Shown in pieces: positions 17,407 through 28,293 of a DNA stretch of 64,000 bases (the stretch's first letter is position 1; the number at the start of each line of letters is the position of its first letter). The position numbers and the translations under genes are program-made. Under the pieces are notes generated by a model. It was not told the origin of the DNA. It worked only from the letters and a program-made list of their open reading frames with translations, and ran no database searches. The DNA is from Caldilineaceae bacterium. Lineage in GTDB: Bacteria; Chloroflexota; Anaerolineae; Caldilineales; Caldilineaceae. The DNA lies in NCBI GenBank assembly GCA_022827195.1, contig JAJDTL010000003.1, positions 1 through 64,000 of the forward strand, written 5' to 3'.

Positions 17407-18135
17407 ATGACCTCCACTGCACCAACGCCAATGGCCGATACAAATAGCCCGCAACTGTCGGTGCACACGACCGGCAGGCAAGGAACGCTCTATCTCATTA
17501 CCCATGCCCTCACGCGGCAGATTCCCGACGTTGACGCCGCCCGCTGGCAGCTCAGCGACGTCGGCCGCCTTCAGGCCGAAAAGCTCGCCCGCCAGCCCTT
17601 CTGGCAGACCGTCGATCGCCTGCTTCTCAGCAGCGAACCCAAGACCCGATTGACCGTCGCCCCGTTCCTGCAGGGCGCAACCATCCCGGTCGAAGTGGAT
17701 GCCCGCTTCGATGAGTTGAAGCGCACGCCCGAGTGGATAGGCGACTACACCGCCCGCGTCGCCGTGGCGTTCCGCCGCCCCCGCGAGTCGGTCGCCGGGT
17801 GGGAACCGGCGGCGGACGCCCTGGCGCGCTTCCGCGCCGGTATCTCCGACTGGAAAGCCCGCCACCCCCAGGAGACCCTTGCGCTTGTCGGCCACGGGCT
17901 GACATTCAGCCTCTATCGCGCCCATCTGCTGGGCCGGTCAACCGTTGCGCTCCGCGATTGGCAGAGGTTGCCCTTCGCCGCTGTCGCCTGTGTCGAAAAC
18001 AATCGCATCATTCAGGATTTCACCGTGCCGCCCGGCGTCCCGAATCTGCCCAGGGGCGAGGCTTCAGGTTCCGCCGAGACCGGTGGTTCGCACGTACATC
18101 GGCACGAGAGCAGCACAAAACCATCTCCTGCTTGA
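17407..18135 (+). CDS. Histidine-phosphatase-fold protein with altered RHG motif
   Basis: The protein has 242 residues and resembles phosphoglycerate mutase-like proteins. TLYLITHALTRQ (~28-39) sits where LxRHGxT is normal; here R is T32 and G is A34, while the presumed phospho-accepting His33 is kept. LSDVGRLQAEKLA, LLLSSEPKTRLTVAP, FDELKR and ALVGHGLTF (second catalytic His) follow in the usual order. Loss of the first arginine makes normal catalysis doubtful. It starts 7 nt after hisH and precedes the antiporter by 18 nt, so it is in the same transcription unit. Alternative starts exist (ATG at residue 9). Confidence 0.75.
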   Translation: MTSTAPTPMADTNSPQLSVHTTGRQGTLYLITHALTRQIPDVDAARWQLSDVGRLQAEKLARQPFWQTVDRLLLSSEPKTRLTVAPFLQGATIPVEVDARFDELKRTPEWIGDYTARVAVAFRRPRESVAGWEPAADALARFRAGISDWKARHPQETLALVGHGLTFSLYRAHLLGRSTVALRDWQRLPFAAVACVENNRIIQDFTVPPGVPNLPRGEASGSAETGGSHVHRHESSTKPSPA

Positions 18136-18153
18136 TACCTACCGGAGCAGTTC

Positions 18154-19698
18154 GTGGAAGCATTTCTTGAATTGGAATTCGAGATTGTCCAGGTTCTGGC
18201 CGTTGTGCTGCTTGTCGCCCTGGCCGTTCGCCACGTGCGCTTGCCCTATACCGTGGCGCTGGTCATTGCCGGCCTGGTTTTGGCCGTGCAAGGCAGCCTC
18301 CACCTGGAGCTGACGCCCGGCCTCGTTCTCGGCCTCTTCGTACCGCCGTTGATCTTCGAGGCGGCATTCCATCTGCATCTGAAGGACCTGAAAGCCGACT
18401 TGGCGCCGATCGCCGCCATGGCAGTGCCCGGTGTGCTCCTGAGCACCGGCCTCATTGCTCTCGTCCTCGTTGCCACCAATGTGTTGCCGCTGCCGGCCGC
18501 GCTCATCTTCGGTGCGCTGATCTCCGCAACCGACCCCGTGGCAGTCGTCGCCACCTTCCGCTCCGTTGGCGCCCCCAAGCGCCTGTTGACGCTCGTCGAA
18601 GGTGAGAGTCTCTTCAACGACGGCACCGCCGTCGTCCTCTTTCACATCATGCTTGCCCTCGGCCTGGAGGGCACGATCGATCCCATCGAGGGTCTCGTCG
18701 ACTTCCTGCGCGTGTCGGTCGGCGGCCTGCTTGTCGGCGGCATTCTCGGTTACGCCGTCGCCAAGATGATCGAGCAGATCGACGATTATCTGATCGAAGT
18801 CACCCTCACAACAGTTCTCGCCTACGGCAGCTACCTCCTCGCCGAGCAGTTCCACTTTAGTGGCGTGCTCGCCGTGGTTGTTGCAGGCCTAGTCAACGGA
18901 AACATCGGCCCTCGCGGCATGACGCCGTCAACCAAAATCGTCCTTTTCACCGTCTGGGAATACATCGCCTTTCTGGCCAACTCCTTTCTCTTCATCCTGC
19001 TCGGCATCAGCGTCAAATGGGAAGAACTGGTCGCCCATCTCGTTCCCTCATTGATAGCTGTCGTCGCCGTGTTGGGCGGCCGCTTCATCGTCGTCTATCT
19101 GTTGGGCGGCGCCGTTCGACTCTTTCGCCGCAAGGTCCCGCCTCCCTACCTGCTGGTAATGTCGTGGGGCGGACTGCGCGGGGCGATCAGCCTCGCACTG
19201 GCGCTGAGCCTGCCCGCTGCCATCGGCAGCCGCCCGCAGCTGCTGGCCATGACCTTCGCCGTCGTCCTCTTTACAATTCTGGTGCAGGCCGTTTCAATCT
19301 CCGGCCTGCTTGCGCGGCTCGGCCTGACCCAGCGTTCGCAACAACCCGACGACTATCATCGTATCAAGGGGAAACTGCTGGCCATCCGCTCCGCAAGCCG
19401 TTACCTGGACAGGCTTCACCGCGAAGACGCCCTCCTGCCGACTACGTACGCAACCGTCAAGGGGGAGCTTGCCGCGCGTGAGGAACAGTCAAGCGCTCAG
19501 ATGGAGGAGCTCCTGGCCGAGCATCCGGAGTATCACGAGCAGATCACCTCCCTGGCGCGTGCCGAGGCTCTGCGCGCCGAACGGTCGGCCCTGGAGGATC
19601 TGACCCGCAGCGGCCTGCTAAACGAGGAGACACTGATCGAACTGCAGGCGGAACTCGATCAGGCCATCGAAAATGTCGAAGACTCGCTCGTCACCTGA
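18154..19698 (+). CDS. Na+/H+ antiporter (CPA1/NhaP type)
   Basis: The protein has 514 residues with about 12 predicted membrane helices in the first ~400. RLPYTVALVIAGLVLA, the ND-like ion-binding region SATDPVAVVATFR and LVEGESLFNDGTAVVLF are the canonical CPA1 motifs, along with MSWGGLRGAISLALALSLP. The C-terminal ~110 residues are soluble and helical (EEQSSAQMEELLAEHPEY), as in many NhaP exchangers, and may be regulatory. It probably exports Na+ or K+ in exchange for protons; ion preference cannot be read from sequence. It starts with GTG 18154 and is embedded in the histidine gene cluster with no visible functional link. Confidence 0.92.
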   Translation: MEAFLELEFEIVQVLAVVLLVALAVRHVRLPYTVALVIAGLVLAVQGSLHLELTPGLVLGLFVPPLIFEAAFHLHLKDLKADLAPIAAMAVPGVLLSTGLIALVLVATNVLPLPAALIFGALISATDPVAVVATFRSVGAPKRLLTLVEGESLFNDGTAVVLFHIMLALGLEGTIDPIEGLVDFLRVSVGGLLVGGILGYAVAKMIEQIDDYLIEVTLTTVLAYGSYLLAEQFHFSGVLAVVVAGLVNGNIGPRGMTPSTKIVLFTVWEYIAFLANSFLFILLGISVKWEELVAHLVPSLIAVVAVLGGRFIVVYLLGGAVRLFRRKVPPPYLLVMSWGGLRGAISLALALSLPAAIGSRPQLLAMTFAVVLFTILVQAVSISGLLARLGLTQRSQQPDDYHRIKGKLLAIRSASRYLDRLHREDALLPTTYATVKGELAAREEQSSAQMEELLAEHPEYHEQITSLARAEALRAERSALEDLTRSGLLNEETLIELQAELDQAIENVEDSLVT

Positions 19699-19727
19699 GC
19701 CTATGAGCCAGTAAATCGAACAGTACA

Positions 19728-20969
19728 ATGCGAATCTATCCTGCCATCGACCTAAAGAAAGGACGTTGCGTACGTCTGCAACAGGGGGACCCGAACAAGG
19801 AGACCGTCTTCGGCGATGACCCCGCGCAGATGGCCCGACACTGGGTCGGGCTCGGCGCCGAGTGGTTGCACGTCGTCAATCTGGACGGCGCCTTTTCCGG
19901 CTCGGCCAACTTTCATCCCAAGGTTAAGCGCCTCTCAAGCGACGCGCAGCTGGACTTTGAAAAGCTGCCGACCAACCTGCACCGTCTCCAACAGATTCGC
20001 CAGGCGGTTGATGTCCCGATCCAGTTCGCCGGCGGCCTTCGCAGTTTGGACGACATCAAGCTGGCCTTCTCCCTCGGTGCCGATCGCATCATCCTGGGGA
20101 CTGCAGCCGTGCGCGATCCGGAACTTGTGCGGGCGGCCATAGAGCGATGGGGCGGACCGCAGGTGCTGGTCAGCCTCGACGCCAAAGAGGGCAAGGTCGC
20201 CACGCACGGCTGGCAAAACGTCAGCCAGGTGAGCGCTGTCGAGTTGGGCCACCGCATGGCCGCCGTTGGCGTCGAGCGTGTCCTGTACACCGACATAAGC
20301 CGCGACGGGATGCTCAGCGGCGTCAATGTGCAGGCCACCTCCGCCCTCGCCGACATGACCGGCCTGCAGGTGATCGCCAGCGGCGGCGTCGCCGGCCTCG
20401 ACGACATTCACGCCCTCAAAAGACATGAACATTACGGCATTGACGGCGTGATCACCGGTCAGGCTCTTTATACCGGATCACTCGACCTGCCAGCCGCCAT
20501 CGCGATCGGCAAGGGCCCGCGCGTCCGCCGCAGCGCCGGTATCATTCCCTACCGTTGCGGCGCAGGCCAAGGCGCCATCGACGCCGGGCCGCAGCTCTTG
20601 CTGCTCTACAACCACTTTTTCGAAGAGTGGCAGTTTCCGCGCGGAGGCGTGAAACCGGGCGAGAGCGACCTCGACCGCGCGCGCCGCGAGTTCTCAACCG
20701 AGACTGGGCTGCCGCTGCGCAGGATTTTGCAGGACCATCCCACCGTCCTGAGCTTCACGGTCAACATTCGCGGTTACGACGTCGAGCGCACGATCGTCTA
20801 CTTCCCGGCGGAGGTTGAGGACGGAGAGGTCCGGCTCGGGCACGACAACCACAGCGAATGCCGCTGGTGCAGCCTGGAAGAGGCGCGCGATCTGCTGCAG
20901 GAGACCTCGCCCGAACAGCTTCCTGCATGGCAGGCCGCGGCCCGTCTGCTCAAATTTCGCTCGGACTAG
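19728..20969 (+). CDS. hisA: HisA isomerase fused to a C-terminal Nudix hydrolase
   Basis: Residues 1-~260 are a (beta-alpha)8 ProFAR isomerase (HisA). Seen are [15 protein letters not shown] with catalytic D8, [22 protein letters not shown] with D151, YTDISRDGM and VIASGGVAG. Residues ~265-413 form a Nudix domain: [27 protein letters not shown] and the box [20 protein letters not shown] (306-325). In the box, REFSTE replaces REUxEE, so one glutamate is Thr. The HisA part also has an insertion after LDGAFSG relative to the usual chain. There is no stop or frameshift between the domains. The Nudix half resembles diadenosine-tetraphosphatase-type domains. Neighbours hisH and hisF supply the adjoining steps. 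Confidence 0.92.
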   Translation: MRIYPAIDLKKGRCVRLQQGDPNKETVFGDDPAQMARHWVGLGAEWLHVVNLDGAFSGSANFHPKVKRLSSDAQLDFEKLPTNLHRLQQIRQAVDVPIQFAGGLRSLDDIKLAFSLGADRIILGTAAVRDPELVRAAIERWGGPQVLVSLDAKEGKVATHGWQNVSQVSAVELGHRMAAVGVERVLYTDISRDGMLSGVNVQATSALADMTGLQVIASGGVAGLDDIHALKRHEHYGIDGVITGQALYTGSLDLPAAIAIGKGPRVRRSAGIIPYRCGAGQGAIDAGPQLLLLYNHFFEEWQFPRGGVKPGESDLDRARREFSTETGLPLRRILQDHPTVLSFTVNIRGYDVERTIVYFPAEVEDGEVRLGHDNHSECRWCSLEEARDLLQETSPEQLPAWQAAARLLKFRSD

Positions 20970-21013
20970 GCGCATCCGGCGCACATCATTTCACGAGGCC
21001 TACGGAGGCTGAA

Positions 21014-21793
21014 TTGCTGGCTAAACGGGTCATCCCTTGTCTCGACGTAATGGACGGTCGCGTCGTCAAAGGCATCAACTTTGTCGATCTGGTAGACGCC
21101 GGCGACCCGGTCGAACAGGCCAAGGTGTACGACAATGAGGGCGCAGACGAGCTTGTGTTCCTTGACATTACCGCCACCCACGAGGCGCGCGACATCGTCG
21201 CCGAAATGGTGCGCCGGGTCGCTGATACCGTCTTCATCCCCTTCACCGTCGGCGGTGGCATTCGCACGGTCGACGACATGCGCGCGATCCTCTTGGCCGG
21301 CGCCGACAAGGTGAGCGTCAACAGTGCGGCCGTCCGCAATCCTGAAATCGTGCGCGAAGGCGCACAGCGCTTCGGCAGCCAGTGCATCGTCGTCGCCATC
21401 GACGCCCGCAGACGCGACAGCGCCGACGGCTGGGACGTCTTCATCAGCGGCGGACGCATCAACACCGGCCTCGACGCGGTCGAGTGGGCGCAAAAGGTCG
21501 AAGCGCTCGGCGCCGGAGAGATTCTCCTGACCTCCATGGATGGCGACGGCACGCAGGAAGGCTACGACATCGCCCTGACGCGCGCGATCTCCGACGCCGT
21601 CAATATTCCGGTCATCGCCAGCGGCGGCGCCGGCCGTCCCGAAGACTTCGCCGCCGCGCTCACCGAAGGCGGCGCCGAAGCGGCACTGGCCGCCAGTCTC
21701 TTCCATTTCCGCCAGCTCCAGGTGATGGACGTAAAGCAGCACCTGCTCGAACGCGGCGTACCCGTACGCCTGCCCGAAGACGCCATCACCTGA
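21014..21793 (+). CDS. hisF: Imidazole glycerol phosphate synthase, cyclase subunit HisF
   Basis: This is the barrel subunit that uses HisH-derived ammonia to make IGP and [23 protein letters not shown] (catalytic D of CLDV), [21 protein letters not shown] (second catalytic Asp), [14 protein letters not shown] and VIASGGAG are all family motifs. The frame is open from 20858, but the protein should begin (M)[15 protein letters not shown] at 21014 sits just after ACGGAGG, an excellent ribosome binding site, giving 259 residues. TTG starts are used elsewhere in this window (sucC). Confidence 0.95.
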   Translation: MLAKRVIPCLDVMDGRVVKGINFVDLVDAGDPVEQAKVYDNEGADELVFLDITATHEARDIVAEMVRRVADTVFIPFTVGGGIRTVDDMRAILLAGADKVSVNSAAVRNPEIVREGAQRFGSQCIVVAIDARRRDSADGWDVFISGGRINTGLDAVEWAQKVEALGAGEILLTSMDGDGTQEGYDIALTRAISDAVNIPVIASGGAGRPEDFAAALTEGGAEAALAASLFHFRQLQVMDVKQHLLERGVPVRLPEDAIT

Positions 21794-21916
21794 CCGGGCC
21801 GGATTCTGCGAAGGCATCGCTTGTCCTGGCTGAGAACTGTACGAAAACTGGCTTGCAATAATGGAATACTGACGCGACCAGTATGTCGCCGCTCTTGGGG
21901 AGACTAGGGTTTGCAA

Positions 21917-23923
21917 ATGGCTAGCGTAGCCCTGTCAATGACCCGATCCTTCAGTCGGCAAGTTGGCTACACCAGGCGTCTGACCCCGCAGGATCAGGCG
22001 CGTTTCTTAACCGCCGTGTCCCAGTTCGCACAAGACCCGTCAACCCCGGGGCTCAATTTTGAAAAGCTCGGCGGCGGTCACAAGAGCAACCTCTGGTCAT
22101 TGAGGGCTTCACAGGAACTACGCATTCTCTTGGCAGTAGATGACGGCCAGTTCGTCTTCGTCAATGCGGGCCACCATGATGTCATGTACGACTGGGCCAA
22201 GAGACGTGACCACTATGTCGATCTGGCTTCGGAAGACCTTGCTGACCTTCAGGTAACAGTTCCTGACATACCGATTTCCTTGAAGCGCGCTTCCGCAGGA
22301 GCGCCGCATCAATCCTCGCTGCGTGACCTGTCCGAGCAGGAACTTGATGGTCCTTCACAACCGCCGTCGAAAGCCGGGTCCACTCCGACCGACCCCCTGC
22401 TGATCCGGGAGTTGATCCGGCGCGTCGTCCGAGGCGACTTTGAGGAGTGGCAACTCTTTCTCCACCCTGACCAGGAACCCCTCGTCAGCCGACACTGGTC
22501 AGGAGCCGCACGGATTCACGGCGCAGCCGGCACAGGCAAGACCGTAATAGGGCTGCATCGACTGGCGGAACTGGCCCGCCGCTATCCCGATGATAAAGTG
22601 CTCTTTACCGCGAATAGCAGATCGCTGGCCGAACTGCTCGAAACGCGCTTTCGCAACCTCCCAATGGCCCCCTCGAATGTCGAATTCGCGAACATCGACA
22701 GAATTGTCTACCAATACGACAGCTGGACGCCGGCACATTTTTCTCTGGTTGACCAGACTTTCGAAGCCGCTTGCAAGCAACTCATTGCCGGTTCCCCTTT
22801 GGAGAGGATTAGCCGGGATTACCTGAAAGAAGAGATTGAGAGAGTGATCAAGGGGAACGATCTGCAGAGCCTTGAGGACTATCTTGCCGTCGAACGCATT
22901 GGACGCAAGCGATCTTTCTCCCAAAACCTGCGCAAGCTGATATGGGAGTTGTGTGAGCTCTGGGCAGGAATGCTGAGTGAACGCAACGCAGTTACGTTCG
23001 CCGACAAGAGGATTCGGGTCAGAGATGCTGTCCAAGGACTCGCACAAGCCCCCTACCGTTGCGTCGTCGTGGATGAAGCGCAAGACGTGACTCTGGTGGA
23101 GTTGCAGCTTGTGCGCGCCCTCGTGGCCGGAGACCCCAAGAATCCCGTGCCCAAAGATGGTGTTCTCATCTTGGATGACCCTGCACAGCGTATTTATGCC
23201 GGAGGCTACCGGCTCGGCTGGGCAGGTCTTGACATTGCCGGCCGGGCACAAGTGCTCAAAAGGAACTACCGAAATGCGCCCGCAGTCTATCGCGCCGCCC
23301 GGCGCGTTCGGGGCAACGAAATGGTTGCGTTGGATCATGAAGACGACAAATACCTCCTTGACGCCGAACTGGGCTTTCACGAACGTAAGGAGGAGAAACC
23401 GAATTTTGCGATTGTAGATGGCAATTGCGAAATCACCTATCTGTGTGAGAAGATTCGCGAATTCTCTACGGCCGAGGAACTCAGCGCAGATGAGATTGCT
23501 GTCTTCCTGAAACACAACAGGCAAGTCGGAGATACCATCAGATTTCTGCAAAGTGCTGGCATCTCATGCGCCCAACTCACCCGTGATGGCTTTAGAGGCG
23601 ATGGAATCAGGGTGGGCACCTACGACCGGGCGAGAGGACTGGAGTTTCGGGCTGTATTCCTTCCTCGCTTAGGCGTAACTCAGTTTCCCGAAAGTAGTAG
23701 TGACACCGACGGCGAGAGAAAGAAACTCGACCCCGATCAAGACTCGGAATCGCGCCAATTGGAACTGGATAGATTGTACGTAGCCATGACACGCGCCCGA
23801 GAAATTCTGTTCCTGATCGCTGACGAAGAACCTTGCGAAGAGATCCGGCAAGCCCTGGGTGAAGAGATCATCCTGAGAGATCTGCGGGGGCAGTCAAAAG
23901 CGGATCTCCTGCCAACACAATAG
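21917..23923 (+). CDS. RelE-like domain fused to a UvrD/Rep-type SF1 helicase
   Basis: The protein has ~668 residues. The first ~110 residues have a RelE/ParE toxin-like fold: FEKLGGGHKSNLWSLRASQELRI and VNAGHHDVMYDWAKRR match the type found ahead of some SF1 helicases. The rest is a UvrD-like helicase: Walker A HGAAGTGKTVIG (~202-213), Walker B VVVDEAQD, motif III region ILILDDPAQRIY, and C-terminal YVAMTRAREILF. Start ATG 21917 or TTG 21911, with GGGGAG upstream. It lies between hisF and hisE and has no metabolic connection to them. Such fusions are known but their function is unclear; a role in defence or stress-related nucleic acid processing is inference. Confidence 0.85.
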   Translation: MASVALSMTRSFSRQVGYTRRLTPQDQARFLTAVSQFAQDPSTPGLNFEKLGGGHKSNLWSLRASQELRILLAVDDGQFVFVNAGHHDVMYDWAKRRDHYVDLASEDLADLQVTVPDIPISLKRASAGAPHQSSLRDLSEQELDGPSQPPSKAGSTPTDPLLIRELIRRVVRGDFEEWQLFLHPDQEPLVSRHWSGAARIHGAAGTGKTVIGLHRLAELARRYPDDKVLFTANSRSLAELLETRFRNLPMAPSNVEFANIDRIVYQYDSWTPAHFSLVDQTFEAACKQLIAGSPLERISRDYLKEEIERVIKGNDLQSLEDYLAVERIGRKRSFSQNLRKLIWELCELWAGMLSERNAVTFADKRIRVRDAVQGLAQAPYRCVVVDEAQDVTLVELQLVRALVAGDPKNPVPKDGVLILDDPAQRIYAGGYRLGWAGLDIAGRAQVLKRNYRNAPAVYRAARRVRGNEMVALDHEDDKYLLDAELGFHERKEEKPNFAIVDGNCEITYLCEKIREFSTAEELSADEIAVFLKHNRQVGDTIRFLQSAGISCAQLTRDGFRGDGIRVGTYDRARGLEFRAVFLPRLGVTQFPESSSDTDGERKKLDPDQDSESRQLELDRLYVAMTRAREILFLIADEEPCEEIRQALGEEIILRDLRGQSKADLLPTQ

Positions 23924-23998
23924 TACCGCCCTCGGATGTTCCAATCCTCGCCCAGCCCGGCTCTGAAGACGCCAGAAAAGAACGAAACGGATCACTAT

Positions 23999-24280
23999 AT
24001 GTCCCAACTGATCAACTCCCTCTCCGCCACCATCGCTGACCGCAAGGCCAACCCCACGCCGGAATCCTATACGGCGCGTCTAATTGCAGCCGGCACAGGA
24101 AAAATCGCCCAGAAGGTCGGCGAAGAAGCAGTCGAACTCATCGTCGCCGCCCTTCAGGAGAGCGATGAACGCCTCGTCTCCGAGATGGCCGACCTGTTCT
24201 ACCACAGCCTCGTCCTCCTGGCGCAGCGCGATCTCTCCTGGGCCGAAGTGGAGGCCGAATTGGCGCGCCGCTTCAAGTAA
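23999..24280 (+). CDS. hisE: Phosphoribosyl-ATP pyrophosphohydrolase HisE
   Basis: HisE removes pyrophosphate from PR-ATP in the second step of histidine synthesis. The 93-residue all-alpha protein has INSLSATIADRKANPTPESYTARL and KIAQKVGEEAVELIVAAL with the EExxE metal site, then SEMADLFYHSLVLL with the second acidic site. The frame opens at 23936, but the family start and an ATG at 23999 favour the shorter form. It is a stand-alone HisE; no hisI domain is fused and none is seen in the window. Confidence 0.93.
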   Translation: MSQLINSLSATIADRKANPTPESYTARLIAAGTGKIAQKVGEEAVELIVAALQESDERLVSEMADLFYHSLVLLAQRDLSWAEVEAELARRFK

Positions 24281-24440
24281 TCGAACAGTCTGAAGGCCGG
24301 CCGCAGCGCCAATCTGACCAACGCCCCTTGCGTACTGTCGCTCCGCAATCCTTCTTCCCAACCTCTGCCGATTCGCGCCCGTATTCCCTGCGGTGGTAGA
24401 ATAGCCTATGGTGATTTCAACTGACTCCGGGAGGAAAAAG

Positions 24441-26051
<1,611 letters not shown>

Positions 26052-26052
26052 C

Positions 26053-27351
26053 ATGACTGTTACTGCCGTCGTGGGCGCACAGTGGGGCGATGAAGGAAAG
26101 GGCCGCATCGTCGACTACCTTGCCAAACGGGCCAACCTTGTCATTCGCTTTCAGGGTGGAGACAACGCCGGCCACACTGTCGTCAACGACTTCGGCAAGA
26201 CGGTGCTCCACATTGTTCCCTGCGGCATCTTCTATCCCAACGTCCACAACATCATCGGTACCGGCTGTGTGGTGAACCCCCAGTCTCTGCTGGAAGAGAT
26301 CGCCAACCTGAAGTCAATCGGCGTCAGCTGCGACCGGCTGTGGATCAGCAGCCGCGCCCAGATGATACTGCCGTACCATCGCAAGCTCGATGAGCTGGAA
26401 GAGAAGGCAAGGGGCACAGACACGATCGGCACCACAATGAGAGGCGTCGGGCCCGCCTACAGCGACAAGGCCACCCGCTCCGGCCTGCGTATGGGCGACC
26501 TGCTGCATCCTGAGTGGCTCGAAAGCCGCCTGGACAGCGCCCTGCGCACCGTCAACCGCAAACTGACGATCCTCGGAGGTCAAGCGGTCGATGGGCGCGA
26601 GATATACGACCTTCTGATGGAGTTCCGGCTGCAGCTGGCCCCCCGTATCGTCGACACCGTGCCTATGCTGCGAATGGCGCTGGAAGCCGGCAACGACATT
26701 CTGCTCGAGGGTCAGCTCGGTGTCATGCGCGATCTCGATTGGGGCATCTATCCCTATGTCACCAGCAGCCACCCCACTGCCGCGTTTGCCCCGTCCGGCG
26801 CCGGACTTCCTGCGGGCTCTCTCGACGAGGTCTACGGGGTCTGCAAGGCCTACAGCACTTGCGTTGGCGACGGACCTTTTCCGGTCGAGCTTCACGACGA
26901 GATCGGCAGGCAGATGCAGGATGTGGGCCAGGAGTTCGGCGCCACAACCGGCCGCCCCCGCCGTTGCGGCTGGTTCGACGGCGTCGCCATTCGCTACGCC
27001 GCCTGGCTCAACGGCATGACCGGGCTGGCCATCACCAAGCTCGACGTTCTGGACGGCATCGATCCGCTCAAAATCTGCACCGGCTATCGCCTGGCCGACG
27101 GTTCGGTCGTTACCGATGCCGTCCCCGACACCTCCCAACTGATCGAGGCGCAGCCGCTTTGGGAGGAGATGCCCGGCTGGGAAAGGCCAACGACCGGTTG
27201 CCGCAGCTGGGCAGACCTGCCCAAAGCCGCGCGCAACTACATCAACCGCATTGCCGATCTGGCATCTGTCCCTGTCGCCTATGTCTCGGTCGGACCCGAG
27301 CGAGACAACATGTTCGGGCGCGGCGGCCTCGCCGAAGCAGTTGGCGAGTGA
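26053..27351 (+). CDS. purA: Adenylosuccinate synthetase PurA
   Basis: PurA condenses IMP and aspartate with GTP, the first step to AMP. The N-terminus [19 protein letters not shown] is the GTP-binding P-loop signature with the catalytic Asp. DNAGHTVV with the catalytic His, [14 protein letters not shown] (IMP-binding), [17 protein letters not shown] and [13 protein letters not shown] are all present. At 432 residues it has the usual length. It follows guaB by 1 nt, so IMP conversion to both GMP and AMP branches is co-encoded, with purB completing AMP synthesis slightly downstream. Confidence 0.96.
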   Translation: MTVTAVVGAQWGDEGKGRIVDYLAKRANLVIRFQGGDNAGHTVVNDFGKTVLHIVPCGIFYPNVHNIIGTGCVVNPQSLLEEIANLKSIGVSCDRLWISSRAQMILPYHRKLDELEEKARGTDTIGTTMRGVGPAYSDKATRSGLRMGDLLHPEWLESRLDSALRTVNRKLTILGGQAVDGREIYDLLMEFRLQLAPRIVDTVPMLRMALEAGNDILLEGQLGVMRDLDWGIYPYVTSSHPTAAFAPSGAGLPAGSLDEVYGVCKAYSTCVGDGPFPVELHDEIGRQMQDVGQEFGATTGRPRRCGWFDGVAIRYAAWLNGMTGLAITKLDVLDGIDPLKICTGYRLADGSVVTDAVPDTSQLIEAQPLWEEMPGWERPTTGCRSWADLPKAARNYINRIADLASVPVAYVSVGPERDNMFGRGGLAEAVGE

Positions 27352-27432
27352 AGAGCGAGAGGCGACCGGAGAGCAAGAACGTTCTGACAGCCAAGCCCGG
27401 ACCGACTGCATCAAGCCATTGCGGCCCGACCA

Positions 27433-27786
27433 ATGCCATTTGACACCAGCGTGCGGGACAAGGCGATAGCGCGGCGGTCCGAACATCTTGAAGGCGAGCG
27501 TCAACGCCTCCTCGCACAGACCTGCGCGCTGCTGGAATCGCACTGCAGCCGGTTCGGCATTCGCTCTGCCTACATTTTCGGTACGCTGGCGCGACCCCGC
27601 CGCTTCCACGAACGGTCTGACGTGGACATAGCCGTCGAGACCAGCCGCCCCAAACTCTTGACCGAAGCAATCGGCCGCTTTTCGTTGCTGTTGGACAGGG
27701 ATGTGGACCTGGTCGATCTTGCAACCGTGCCGTTTGCCGACCGCATCCGGCGAGAGGGCATTCAGTGGACGCCCAAGAGTTCCTGA
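27433..27786 (+). CDS. MNT-type nucleotidyltransferase (MntA-like antitoxin)
   Basis: The 117-residue protein has the minimal nucleotidyltransferase core: YIFGTLARP in place of the usual GSxARG, and HERSDVDIAVE with the metal-binding aspartates, then DRDVDLVDL with a further Asp. Such MNT proteins pair with HEPN toxins; the known MntA antitoxin AMPylates the HepT toxin. The gene overlaps the following HEPN gene by 22 nt, the typical pair arrangement. The change of the GS motif to GT may or may not affect catalysis. The pair sits between purA and purB. Confidence 0.8.
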   Translation: MPFDTSVRDKAIARRSEHLEGERQRLLAQTCALLESHCSRFGIRSAYIFGTLARPRRFHERSDVDIAVETSRPKLLTEAIGRFSLLLDRDVDLVDLATVPFADRIRREGIQWTPKSS

Positions 27787-28235
27787 TCTTCGAGACCGAT
27801 GTTGCCGCTCAGCTGGCTATGATCGGTTACATCTTTGCCAACCTTGAGGACCGAGCGGGGGACTTCGATGCCGGCGATGCCCGCCAGGTCGAAAGCGTGG
27901 CCTACCAGATTCACAACGCCTATAGTGCCTGTGATGAACTGCTGCGTCTCATCGCTGCGAGTTTTGAGAACCAATTAGGCGACGCCGCTCGCTGGCATTC
28001 CGCTCTCCTGCTCCGCATGACCCAGCCCGTCCCCGGCGTGCGTCCGGCGCCGCTGACGAAAGAGACTTTTCTCCTCTTGGATGCCTTGCGCGGCTTTCGC
28101 CACATTTTCCGCCATGCCTATGCCGCCGCAGTCGACCCGGAGCAGGTCCAGTCCAATCTGGGCAGGGCGCGGCGGGCGCACGACTGTCTTCGGCGCGATC
28201 TCTCGGCCTTCCTGGAGCAACTGAAACCTAGGTGA
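27765..28235 (+). CDS. HEPN-domain protein (HepT-like toxin)
   Basis: The 156-residue, mostly helical protein begins at GTG 27765 inside the end of the MNT gene. The family features are VAYQIHNAYSACDELLRLIA and, near the C-terminus, LLDALRGFRHIFRHAYAAAVDPE. The latter contains an R-x(4-6)-H type motif (RHIFRH) expected at the HEPN RNase active site. With the MNT partner this makes a probable type VII toxin-antitoxin module. HEPN/MNT pairs in the DUF86 group usually carry RNxxxH; the variant here is RHIFRH. Toxicity is not shown. Confidence 0.75.
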   Translation: MDAQEFLIFETDVAAQLAMIGYIFANLEDRAGDFDAGDARQVESVAYQIHNAYSACDELLRLIAASFENQLGDAARWHSALLLRMTQPVPGVRPAPLTKETFLLLDALRGFRHIFRHAYAAAVDPEQVQSNLGRARRAHDCLRRDLSAFLEQLKPR

Positions 28236-28293
28236 GCAGTTTTCGCTGCGTAAGGAACGAAGTCGAGCCCCAGAAGGCCGACATCGACCGCCC

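Noticed and set aside
16492..17925. 477-codon minus-strand ORF
   Set aside because: Shadow of hisH and the phosphatase-like gene; composition is that of a GC-rich reverse frame.
26314..27609. 431-codon minus-strand ORF
   Set aside because: Antisense to purA, which has all family motifs.
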